From the NCBI GenBank assembly GCA_016218805.1, contig JACRCW010000085.1, positions 1 through 64,000 of the forward strand: 64,000 nt of DNA, written 5' to 3'. Below the pieces are notes generated by a model. That model saw nothing but the letters and a program-made list of their open reading frames with translations. It did no database searches and was not told the DNA's origin. Shown here piece after piece: positions 1 through 8,118 of the stretch (its first letter is position 1; each line of letters starts with the position of its first letter). This stretch comes from Deltaproteobacteria bacterium. GTDB lineage: Bacteria > Myxococcota > JACRCW01. The position numbers were made by a program, and so were the translations under genes.

Positions 1-114
1 CCTCCGCCAAATTCCACCCGTTTCAGCACTCCACCCTGGACACCCAACAGCTTCAGCCATATGTGCGCGTCCGCGTCCGTTCCGTGGCCTGTGTGATCGT
101 CGACAAACACCACG

Positions 115-996
115 GTGGCATTGGAACGGATGCTGTCGCCCTCCCTCCGGGACCCACTTTCATGTCAGGAGAGCCGGAAATGGGAGGCCGTGCAGTTGGC
201 GCCCGGCACCACCTTGGTGTCATTCCTGGCGGGCGGACAGGTTGGGGATGTCCATCCGGCCGCCTCCCAACTGGTGTCGCTGTTCAACGGCATGCGTTCG
301 CACGTGGGCTGGGAGGTCATGCCTTCCTGGGTGGGCCTCACGGCGCAGCGGCCACAGGGGCTGCGGGTGGCTGAGCGGTTGATGCCTGCCCGAGACGGGT
401 TGTCACTGCTTGGGTTGAACCTGGTTTCCGTGGTGCAGGAACTCAACAACTCAAAGCAACGGAATCCGTTCCTCGCCTTGGTTGGGGCTGGCTTGGAGTT
501 GGATGTGGAGGGAATCAACGTGAAGGCGGCCGGTGACGGGGTCACCGCGGGGTTGTTCCTGCGTCTTGCGGCGCTGGAGAGAGAAATCCCAAGCGCGGAC
601 CTCTCAACGGGGCAACTTGCCTGGCTGTGTTGGGCGGCTCTGCTGTCCATGCGCGCTGGCCACACACTGGTGACATTGGACCAGCCGGAGGACAACCTGC
701 ACTTTGCGCTCATCCGGACCCTGGTCAATCAACTCTGTGACTTCAGTCGGCACACCCCCGTGGTGGTTGCCACCCATTCCAATGATTTCCTGGACGCGTT
801 GCCGGACCCCGCCTCGCAGCTTCTGCTGTTCCGCCTGGGCGGGGACATGAAGGCACTGGTGACACGGCCTTCAAAGAAGGAGCTTGCTGCGTGGATGGAG
901 CAGGAAGGCCAGAGGGCGGGGTCCCTGCGGCGTGGGGGGGTCTTGGACGCCCTTGCTGTCCCGGCCACGCCCCGGCGAGGCAAGAGCAGAACATGA
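115..996 (+). CDS. AAA/OLD-like ATPase, C-terminal half (likely truncated)
   Basis: The protein (293 aa from a GTG start) carries the back half of an ABC/SMC-like ATPase of the AAA_21 type: a signature-like LSTGQ, a Walker B strand followed by acidic residues (LVTLDQPEDNLH) and a switch histidine strand (VVVATHSND). No Walker A (GxxGxGKS) is visible: an in-frame TGA lies at 94-96, and the window begins just upstream, so the gene is either broken or its N-terminal half sits in another frame outside the window. Its stop overlaps the ATG of the next gene (ATGA), so the two are probably translated together. Such ATPases are often paired with nucleases in defence modules; that role is inferred only. 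GC content here is lower than in the flanking genes, consistent with transfer. Confidence 0.6.
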   Translation: MALERMLSPSLRDPLSCQESRKWEAVQLAPGTTLVSFLAGGQVGDVHPAASQLVSLFNGMRSHVGWEVMPSWVGLTAQRPQGLRVAERLMPARDGLSLLGLNLVSVVQELNNSKQRNPFLALVGAGLELDVEGINVKAAGDGVTAGLFLRLAALEREIPSADLSTGQLAWLCWAALLSMRAGHTLVTLDQPEDNLHFALIRTLVNQLCDFSRHTPVVVATHSNDFLDALPDPASQLLLFRLGGDMKALVTRPSKKELAAWMEQEGQRAGSLRRGGVLDALAVPATPRRGKSRT

Positions 997-1578
997 AGCT
1001 GGTTACCATCCTTTACGAGGATCAGCTTGTGAAGGGCGGTGCGCCCAAGGGCTACGGGCCCCACGCGCTCATTCGCGCCCTGGCGGAGGACGCATTGGGC
1101 AAGCGCCCCTTTGCACTCAACGCCAACTTGAGGCCGATGCCTCTTCATGGAAACGAACCCGTGATGGAGAGGCTCGGGCAGTTTGTCCAAAACGGTCCAT
1201 CCACATCCGCTGCTGGCAACGCTGGATGATGACCGTGGACTTGTGGACCTGTTCCGGAAACACAAACTGGCCCCGGGGTCATGCCGGAGGACCAAGCGCC
1301 AGGCGCTGTTGAAGTGGAAACTGGCGCCCGCATCAACTTCGCTGGTGTTCATTCGCAGGAACTTGGAGACCGTGGTGCAGGACCTCAAAGTCATCAACCC
1401 GGCACTGGTTGACAATACCGGGTGGGAACGGGCCCTCAACAAGGAACTTGTGCAGAGAGATGAAGTGTTCCAGGCGGCGGCCACTGAAGTGCAGAGGGAC
1501 CTCCGCGGCCGGCTCCTGAAGAAGAACAGCTCACTGAAATACCTGGTAGACCAGGTTCGGAACTTGCTCGGACCGTGA
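993..1578 (+). pseudogene. Frameshifted partner of the ATPase (TOPRIM-like acidic motif)
   Basis: Reading from ATG 993, the frame gives a protein starting MKLVTILYED and stops at 1229. The continuation lies in the +1 frame from about 1183 to 1578 and includes an LATLDDDRG strand and a VFIRRNLETVV segment. Together they make about 195 residues that look like one protein. I recall small proteins of this layout beside AAA ATPases, with the DDDR strand resembling a TOPRIM-like or nuclease acid site; the family has no name I can give. The shift lies near an A4 run at about 1189-1192, so an indel (real or a sequencing error) is the simplest explanation. The gene overlaps the upstream ATPase by four bases. 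Confidence 0.5.
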
Positions 1579-1694
1579 CCTGTCGTTGCTCGCCACCTGC
1601 CCTTTCATGCACGGGCCTTCTTTGCGCGGGCGTGACCCAAACGGTCGGTGGTGGGCTTCTTCTTGGGGTGGAACGCGCCGCCCGCGTGTGCTCG

Positions 1695-2591
1695 TCAGCG
1701 CGGAATCTGCTTCTGGTTGCGCCACTCCATGATGCGGTCGCGCGTCATGCGGCAGTACGCATCATCCCGCTCAATGCCCACCCAATGGCGCCGGTGGATC
1801 TCTGACGCCAGCGCGGTGGTACCGCTGCCCATGAAGCAGTCCAGCACGCGGTCACTTTCGTGCGTGCCGGCCAGGACCAGCCGTTCCAGCAACCGCAGCG
1901 GCTTCTGCGAAGGGTGCTTGCCGTGGCCGCGCTCGCGCGGCGGGGTCAGCGGAATCTCCCAGAAGTTCCGCATCTGCTTGCCGCCGTTCATCTCCTTCAT
2001 GTCGTGGTAGTTGAACGTCCAGTTCTTGGCCTTGTCTTCACGGTTGTTGCACAGCCAGAGGATCTGTTCCGTGCTCTCCGTGAACATGCGGCAGGTGATG
2101 TTGGGCTGTGCATTGGGTTTGGCCCAGATGATGGAGTTCACAATGCGCAGCTTCATCTGCCGGGCAATGGCCCCAATGGTGTAGATGTTGTGGTAGCTGC
2201 CAAAGATGAAGATGTTGCCGTTCTCGCGCGTGACGCGGCACACCTCGGTGAGCCACGCGCGGGTGAACGCCTCGTACTCGTCCTGGGTGAAGCGGTCCCA
2301 GGATTCGTCCAGCGTGACGTGGCTGGAGAACGCCCAGGCCAGGCCCTTGCGGTTGGCCGCCACGTTGTACGGCGGGTCGGTGATGGTGGCGTGGAACAGC
2401 CGGTCCTCCCAGCTGCGCATCATCCCAATCGAATCCCCCTGGTAGACATGGTTCATCGCGGGGATGACCTTGTGCGCCCCCTGGGGGGCGTCCGCCGCGG
2501 GCGCGGGGCGGTCACCGCCCGGGATGAGCGTGCGGTTGGGATCGGCAAACACGGGTGCATCCACGCGCAGCGCGCGAGCATTCGCGGACAT
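1695..2591 (-). CDS. DNA methyltransferase, beta-class (N4-cytosine/N6-adenine)
   Basis: This enzyme transfers a methyl group from S-adenosylmethionine to an exocyclic amino group in DNA. The catalytic motif IV (DPPYN) comes early and the SAM-binding motif I (DCFMGSGTTA) comes late, which is the beta-class order. HPSQKPLRLLERL just before motif I is the usual motif X region. I chose ATG 2591 because GGAGAA lies six bases upstream; a GTG at 2666 and an ATG at 2456 are alternatives. No restriction endonuclease is seen next to it, so it may be an orphan or phage-type methylase. It lies next to the broken ATPase module in a patch of lower GC. Confidence 0.9.
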   Translation of the reverse strand: MSANARALRVDAPVFADPNRTLIPGGDRPAPAADAPQGAHKVIPAMNHVYQGDSIGMMRSWEDRLFHATITDPPYNVAANRKGLAWAFSSHVTLDESWDRFTQDEYEAFTRAWLTEVCRVTRENGNIFIFGSYHNIYTIGAIARQMKLRIVNSIIWAKPNAQPNITCRMFTESTEQILWLCNNREDKAKNWTFNYHDMKEMNGGKQMRNFWEIPLTPPRERGHGKHPSQKPLRLLERLVLAGTHESDRVLDCFMGSGTTALASEIHRRHWVGIERDDAYCRMTRDRIMEWRNQKQIPR

Positions 2592-2690
2592 GTCTTCTCC
2601 GTCGGGGTTGCCAGGCTCAGCCGACGGGCCACGCGGGCCCACCGACTGGGGCCACGTTAAAGGCACCCGCAGCGGGACACAAAATTTTGG

Positions 2691-3839
2691 TCACCCGCTG
2701 GAGCCGGGCGGAACCTGCAGGAGGCGGATGGCGGCGGGGCGCGCGCGGCGGCCCCACGGCCCCGGGGCATCCACCTCCACCACGGCCCGCCACGCCCCGG
2801 GCAGCGCGGGCGCGGTGACGGTCGCCTCCAGCCCGTCGGACAGGCTGGTGCGCGCCTGCTCGCGTCCACCGTGCACCAGGCGCAGCACCGCGGGCCCGGC
2901 TTGGCCGCGGATGCGCGCGCGCGCCGTGATGCGGCCCTCCGCGTGCTCCACCGCCACGCCGTCCACCATCCCGGCCAGCGCGTTGACGCACGTGGCGCTG
3001 CCCAGCGCGGCGCGCAACTGGGCCGCCGCCGCGGCGGCGTCTTGGGCCAGCGGCGCCTCCAGGCCCACCACCGCCAGGAACGCCAACACGTTCTGGCGCA
3101 CCGGGAGCAGGCCGTGCAGGTCAGCGCCGCACCACGCGCCCAGCGGCTGCACCTGGGACCACGCCTCCCACAGGACCACCGCCGGCTCCTCAAACGCGCC
3201 CACGTCCCACAGCCCCGCGGAAGGCGCCAGCAGCACCTCCGCGGTGAACACGCCCAACTCCAGGAACGGCGCCGCCACCAGGTCCCCCACGGCGGCCATG
3301 GAGCCGTGGATCTCCAGGCCATCCACGCCGGCCAGGGCCGGGCGCCACGGCCGCCGCCACGCCGTGGGGTGCGAGGCCACGCACGGCCCGCCGCGCCGCC
3401 GGCAGTCCGCCCGGGCGGCCTGGACCACCGGGAAGGGGCCGCGCCCCGGCGTGGCGGAGAGGTCCAGCAGGTGCGCGTTGTCCGTGGACCACTCCGTGCC
3501 GCCCACCAGCAGCACGCCGTCCTGCCAGCGCGCGCGCACGTCCCCCAGCGGCTGCGGCGTGTCATGGTCCGTGACCACCAGGAACCCCAGCCCCGCGGCC
3601 CGCGCCTCCGCCACCGCATCCACCAGGTGCAGGCGCGAATCACTGGAGCCCTCCACGTGCACGTGCACGGCGCCCGCGTAGGTGTTGCGGCCCAGCGGTC
3701 CATCAAACGGGGTCCCGCGCTCCGCCGGCCGGCCGGCGGGTCCGGCAGCCCCGTAACCGCGCGGCCAGGCCACGTAACCCGCCGCCGCCGCGGCAACCGC
3801 CAGCAGCGCCAGCAGACTCTTCACCAGGCGGCGCCGCAC
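2691..3839 (-). CDS. PHP-domain phosphoesterase, membrane-anchored or exported
   Basis: The 382-residue protein starts with a basic stretch and a hydrophobic alanine/leucine segment (about residues 5-25), so it is exported or anchored. After this come PHP-family metal ligands: HVHV near residue 60, TDHD near residue 91, a later SHPTAW and a CGADLHG near the end of the domain. PHP proteins hydrolyse phosphoesters with a two- or three-metal site; the substrate cannot be told. The last ~100 residues form a beta-rich tail without a recognised name. It is followed by folB seven bases away on the upstream side, but no metabolic link is obvious. Confidence 0.75.
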   Translation of the reverse strand: MRRRLVKSLLALLAVAAAAAGYVAWPRGYGAAGPAGRPAERGTPFDGPLGRNTYAGAVHVHVEGSSDSRLHLVDAVAEARAAGLGFLVVTDHDTPQPLGDVRARWQDGVLLVGGTEWSTDNAHLLDLSATPGRGPFPVVQAARADCRRRGGPCVASHPTAWRRPWRPALAGVDGLEIHGSMAAVGDLVAAPFLELGVFTAEVLLAPSAGLWDVGAFEEPAVVLWEAWSQVQPLGAWCGADLHGLLPVRQNVLAFLAVVGLEAPLAQDAAAAAAQLRAALGSATCVNALAGMVDGVAVEHAEGRITARARIRGQAGPAVLRLVHGGREQARTSLSDGLEATVTAPALPGAWRAVVEVDAPGPWGRRARPAAIRLLQVPPGSSG

Positions 3840-3846
3840 GGGCGCC

Positions 3847-4239
3847 TCAGCCGCGCCCGCGCGTGATGGTGACGCCCACGGCGGCGGGGATGCCGGGCAC
3901 CGCCACGCCCAGCTTGCGCACGGTCACGGTCACCCGGAGGGCGGGGGTCTCCTTGAGGATGCGCCGGGCAATGTGGTCCGCCAGCGTCTCCAGCAGCTTG
4001 AAGGACCGGCGCGTGCCCAGCGTGGTGATGATCTCCGCCAGCGTGGAGTAGTCCGCGGTGTGCTTCACGTCGTCAGTGCGGCACGCCAGGCGGGTGTCCA
4101 GTTCCAGCACCACGTCCGCGCGGCACCGGTGCCCCACCTTGCGCTCGCGGCCGCTGACCCCGTGGCGTCCCAGGAACTCCACGCCCTCCACAAACACCCG
4201 GTCCGGCACGCTCACCGTCTCCATCACTGGCTTTGTCAC
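3847..4239 (-). CDS. folB: Dihydroneopterin aldolase
   Basis: FolB converts 7,8-dihydroneopterin to 6-hydroxymethyl-dihydropterin and glycolaldehyde in folate synthesis. The 130-residue length fits the family. Visible marks are FVEGVEFLGRHGVSGRER near the N-terminus (the conserved tyrosine of the family is replaced by F/L around HGV), the DYSTLAEII block that binds the pterin, and LLETLADHIA with the conserved glutamate. The C-terminal KLGVAVPGIPAAVGVTI matches the usual K-P-AI-A-VGV ending. It sits tightly between the PilZ gene (3 bp) and the PHP gene, so the three may be co-transcribed. Confidence 0.9.
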   Translation of the reverse strand: MTKPVMETVSVPDRVFVEGVEFLGRHGVSGRERKVGHRCRADVVLELDTRLACRTDDVKHTADYSTLAEIITTLGTRRSFKLLETLADHIARRILKETPALRVTVTVRKLGVAVPGIPAAVGVTITRGRG

Positions 4240-4242
4240 AGG

Positions 4243-7200
4243 TCACCTGCCGATGAGGCGGCGCATGAATCCGCCTCCCCCGCCTTCGGGGTCCTTGGGC
4301 TGCGCGCGCGCCACCCGCGCCCGCCCCTTTGCCGTGGTGTTGTCCAGCGCGAACAACCGTTCGTAGCGGAAGGTGGCATCACGGACCGGGTGCGCCTCCA
4401 CGCGCAGCACGGCGTCCGCGTCCACCTCCAGCTCCACCAGCCACTCGTCGCCGTGGGCCTTTTCGCGCGGCTTGAACGCCAGCTTCCCCAGGTGGTGCCC
4501 ATCCGCGGAGCGCTCAGAGCTGCTCTCGTGCAGGTCCATCTCCAGCATCCCGGTGACGCGCGCGCCGGGGACCCCCTTCTGCCACCGGGCCGGCAGCGCC
4601 GTGGCCGCCGGGATGAGGACGCGCACCCGCCCGCCGGGCAGGCCAATGCCAATGCCCATCACCAGCGCCGCCGGGCCCGGGTGCGCGGCGGGCCGGGCCG
4701 GGGCCGGTGCGGGCGCCTGGGCCTCCGTGGCCTCGTCCAGGTCCGGCCGCATGCTGATGGCGGTCACCTCGGCGCTGGCGGCGGGCGCGGGCGGCACGGG
4801 CGCCGGCGGCGGCGCATCCGCAAAGACGTCGGGGCGGTCGGAAATCGCCGTCACCTCCGCGCCTGCGTCAAACGCCGCGGGGTCCACGGCGGCGCGCCGT
4901 CCGGTCCCTTCGTCCTGGAACGCGCTGTCCTCGGCGGCCAGCGCCTGCATGCCGTCCTGGAGCGCGGAGACCGCGCGTTCCGCCGTGGCCGGCGGCGGGC
5001 GCAACGCAGTGAGTGATGCGCCATCCCCCTCAGCCAGCGGCACCGCCGGCACCTGCGGCGCCCACACAAACGAGGTGGACCACGCGTCCTCCGGCGGCGC
5101 GGCGGCGGCCGGCGGGGCGGGCGATGGCGCCGGGGGCTCCGCGGCGGCGGGCACCGCGCACAGCTCGGTGGGGCCGTCGTCCGTCTCGCCCGTGAGCAGG
5201 TGCTCCGGCACGGCGGGCATGCCGTGGTCGGTCGTGGGCTCGTCCACGGGAGGCGGCAGGGGTGCGGGTTCGGGTTCCGGAGGTGGCGCGGCCACGACGG
5301 GCAACGCGGCCGGCTCCGGCTCCGGCTCCGGCTCCGGGGGCGGCGGGAGGGAGGGCGTTTCCGCCGCAGCCACCGCCGGCGCGGCGGGTTGGGCGTGCGT
5401 GGCGTCCTCAAGGTGCCCCAGCCCCTCGGCGTCCACCGGTTCCGCAATCTGGACACCCTCCGGCCGCGCGGCGTCCTCCGCCGGTGGCGCGGGTGCCTCC
5501 GGCGCGGGCGGAGGTTGGGACTCGGCCACCGGCGGCGGGGGTTCCGCCTGCGGCGGCGCGGGCGGGGACGGCGCGGGTGCGTCCTCCAACGCGGGAGGCG
5601 GCGCGGGTGGCTCCTCCGCCGCCTGCACGGGCGCGGCCGCCGGCGCTTCCTCCAGGGGTGCGGGCGGCTGCGCGGGTGACGCGAACACCCCGCCGTCATC
5701 CACCGGCTCCGTGATGGCAGCGGGCGGCGCGGCGGGCGGCGGCGCCGGGGAGAACACGTCCTCCGGCGGCGCGGACGCCACGGCTGGCGGTTCCGGCGCG
5801 GGTGCGGGCGGTGGCGGTGGCGGGCTGACCTCCGCGGGGGGCGGCGTGGCCGGCGCAAACACCTCCTCCTCACCCGCTGCGGCCGCGGCCGGCGGCGCGG
5901 ACGCAAACACGTCCTCCTCGGGAACCGCCGCCAAGGGCATCGGCATCGGCGGCGGCGAGGGCGACGAGCCCCCCCACGGATTGTCCGCCCCGGCCTTGGG
6001 GACCTCCGCGGTGGCGCGCCGCAGCGGCGGCGGGCCCAGCGTGGCACGCGGGGGCCCGTCCACCGGCGGCGGGGCCGCGGCGGGCTCCTCAACCATCGGC
6101 ACCGGCAGCTCGCGGCGGGTGCGCGCCCCGGCGGGCCAGAAGACCTGTTCCAGTGCCATGGGCGCGTCCGCGCCCGCCTTGGGGTCGTAACCCATGGTGA
6201 ACTGCCACCCGACAGGCCGGCGCTCTGCCCCGGCGGCCACCACGTGCGCCGTCCATGCGGCGTGCGCGCCGGACAGGAACCGGGACCACGCCTCGGTGGG
6301 CGCCGTCTGTGACGCCGTCAGCAGGGGCACCACGCCGGGCTGGGTCGCGTCATCGCCAAACAGCGCCGGCGGCAACCCCGGCATGGGCATGGGCGGCGGG
6401 GCCTCGGCAGGCGGCGGCTCGCGCGCGGGCGCCGCAGGCCGGCTGGGCACGGCGGGCGGGGGTGGCGCGGCCCGGGCGGGCAGCGGGTGGTCCACGTCCG
6501 TGGCCCCCCAGGCCAGGGGCGGCTCGGGGGGTTGCGCAACCGGGGGCGGCTGGGGCGCGGGCGGCTCCGGGGCAACCTCGGGTGTCACGGTGGGTGCCGG
6601 CGCCGGGGCGGACAGCGCCGCCAGCGCGGGCGCGTCCTCCACCAGATCGGCTTCCGCATCGGACAGCAGGTCGGGCTCGGCCGGGGCGGCGGGCTCCGGA
6701 GCGGGCGGGGGGAGGACCGCGGGGGGAACGGGGGCGGGCGGGGGCACGCGCGCCACAACCGGCGCGGGCGGCGGGGGCGGCGTCCGGGGTGGCTCAACGG
6801 CGGGCGCCGGCGGCGGCGTGCGCCGGGGAGCGGGGTCAGGGGACGGCGCGGCGCGCAGCGGTGGCGGGGGGACCGGGCCGGGACCGGACCGCAACGGCGG
6901 GGGCTTGGGCAGGTCCGGCGTGGCCATGATGTGGCGCCAGTCGCGTTCGGGTGCCGTGCCCAGCGTCCCGGCGGACAGCGCGCGGAACTCCACGCGCCCG
7001 GCGCGCTCGCCCGCGTCCGGCTCCCGAGGCGGGGACAGCGGAGGCGTCACCGTGGCATCCCGCCCGGTCTGCCGCAGCGCATCCACCAGCGCGCCCGCCG
7101 TGCGCTCAGCCAGCGGTGGCGGCGCCAGGATCGCCGGCGCGGTTTCCTCGTCGTCACCCGTCAGGATGGAGCGGAAGGCGTCATCCAGGTCACGGTGGAG

Positions 7201-7644
7201 CGCGTCCACCCCGCCGGCGGCCCGCGCCCCCGTGGCGGACAGCGCGGCCACCGCCTCAGGGAACCGCGCCTTGAACCCCTCCCACGCCACCATCCCCGGC
7301 GGCTGGGCCAGCGCACCCTCGCCGCGCGCCGCCAGAATCGCCTGCAGGCGGCGGCCGCTGATCTCGTCCGTCCCGCTGGCCTGCAATCCCATCCCCGCCG
7401 TCCGCCCGCGAGGCACCAACTCCGGGCCCACTGACCACAGCACCGGGCCCTGCACCACCAGCGCGGGGAAGCCGTCACGCAGGCGCAGCTCCAGGCGCAC
7501 GCGCGTCCCCACCGGGCGCACCTGCCTGGTGCGGAAGAACACCGTCTCGCGCCCCACGCACGGCGCAAACCCCGCCTCAAACTCCTCCATCGACGCGTAC
7601 TTGAGCGTCACAACCAGATCGATGGGCTCTTTTGCGGCGGCCAT
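4243..7644 (-). CDS. PilZ protein with long Pro/Ala linker and Hsp70 substrate-binding-like C-terminus
   Basis: From ATG 7644 the protein has about 1133 residues. Residues 1-110 look like a PilZ domain of the myxobacterial paralogue type (a c-di-GMP-related fold), although a classic RxxxR..DxSxxG set is not obvious. Residues ~190-990 are proline- and alanine-rich low complexity with recurring short motifs such as AEVTAIS.RPD (twice) and EDVF. The last ~141 residues resemble the beta-sandwich substrate-binding domain of Hsp70: GIGIGLPGGRVRVLIP, then LGKLAF, then DADAVLRVEA, in the same order and spacing as DnaK, with no ATPase domain. A start at 7704 is also possible; the longer frame to 7887 runs into the repeat array and is unlikely. 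Function is unknown; a cytoplasmic scaffold is a guess. Confidence 0.8.
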   Translation of the reverse strand: MAAAKEPIDLVVTLKYASMEEFEAGFAPCVGRETVFFRTRQVRPVGTRVRLELRLRDGFPALVVQGPVLWSVGPELVPRGRTAGMGLQASGTDEISGRRLQAILAARGEGALAQPPGMVAWEGFKARFPEAVAALSATGARAAGGVDALHRDLDDAFRSILTGDDEETAPAILAPPPLAERTAGALVDALRQTGRDATVTPPLSPPREPDAGERAGRVEFRALSAGTLGTAPERDWRHIMATPDLPKPPPLRSGPGPVPPPPLRAAPSPDPAPRRTPPPAPAVEPPRTPPPPPAPVVARVPPPAPVPPAVLPPPAPEPAAPAEPDLLSDAEADLVEDAPALAALSAPAPAPTVTPEVAPEPPAPQPPPVAQPPEPPLAWGATDVDHPLPARAAPPPPAVPSRPAAPAREPPPAEAPPPMPMPGLPPALFGDDATQPGVVPLLTASQTAPTEAWSRFLSGAHAAWTAHVVAAGAERRPVGWQFTMGYDPKAGADAPMALEQVFWPAGARTRRELPVPMVEEPAAAPPPVDGPPRATLGPPPLRRATAEVPKAGADNPWGGSSPSPPPMPMPLAAVPEEDVFASAPPAAAAAGEEEVFAPATPPPAEVSPPPPPPAPAPEPPAVASAPPEDVFSPAPPPAAPPAAITEPVDDGGVFASPAQPPAPLEEAPAAAPVQAAEEPPAPPPALEDAPAPSPPAPPQAEPPPPVAESQPPPAPEAPAPPAEDAARPEGVQIAEPVDAEGLGHLEDATHAQPAAPAVAAAETPSLPPPPEPEPEPEPAALPVVAAPPPEPEPAPLPPPVDEPTTDHGMPAVPEHLLTGETDDGPTELCAVPAAAEPPAPSPAPPAAAAPPEDAWSTSFVWAPQVPAVPLAEGDGASLTALRPPPATAERAVSALQDGMQALAAEDSAFQDEGTGRRAAVDPAAFDAGAEVTAISDRPDVFADAPPPAPVPPAPAASAEVTAISMRPDLDEATEAQAPAPAPARPAAHPGPAALVMGIGIGLPGGRVRVLIPAATALPARWQKGVPGARVTGMLEMDLHESSSERSADGHHLGKLAFKPREKAHGDEWLVELEVDADAVLRVEAHPVRDATFRYERLFALDNTTAKGRARVARAQPKDPEGGGGGFMRRLIGR

Positions 7645-7776
7645 GGCTTGTTCAATCCCCCGGAACAGGGAGGCGGGGGAGTCTAGGCCCAAGATGGGGC
7701 CCATTGGCCAGCCCCCGGCGGGCCCGGACCGGGATTGTCCGCCGAGCGCTGGATGGAGGAGCGGTGGGAACCCGCT

Positions 7777-8097
7777 TTGAAGGGTCCGGGTGCACCATTT
7801 GGGGATCCTGAGACCGTCCTGCCGGGGTCTCAGACCGCCTTGGGGGGGGTGGTTGACACCCCCCTTGAAGGGGTCCAAGTGCGCCATTTTGGATCAGGAC
7901 ACCCCCGCTCCGGGGGTCGCAGACCGCCTTGGGGGGGGTGTCGACACCCCCCTTGAAGGGGTCCAAGTGCGCCATTTTGGATCAGGACACCCCCGCTCCG
8001 GGGGTTGCAGACCGCCCTTGTGGGGGGTATCGACACCCCCTTGAAGGGGTCCAAGTGCGCCATTTTGGATCAGGACACCCCCCTCCGGGGGGTCCAA
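7777..8097. repeat. 88-bp tandem repeat array, about 3.6 copies
   Basis: TTGAAGGGGTCC recurs at 7777 (degenerate), 7865, 7953 and 8041, a constant period of 88 bp. The last copy decays after about 55 bp. Each unit has a conserved core (GTGCGCCATTTTGGATCAGG) and two hairpins: ACCCCCG-CTC-CGGGGGT, and a perfect 20-bp palindrome centred on GTCGAC in the second unit. It lies between two genes on the minus strand. Short open frames cross it but show no protein character. Confidence 0.9.
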
Positions 8098-8118
8098 CGC
8101 CCGCCAGTAGGGGCTCCG

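Noticed and set aside
4373..6190. 605-residue plus-strand frame rich in Gly/Ala/Ser
   Set aside because: It is the antisense of the proline/alanine-rich linker of the PilZ protein; GC-rich codon bias keeps it open.
7777..8097. CRISPR array
   Set aside because: The 88-bp units are tandem with no variable spacers, and no cas genes are present.
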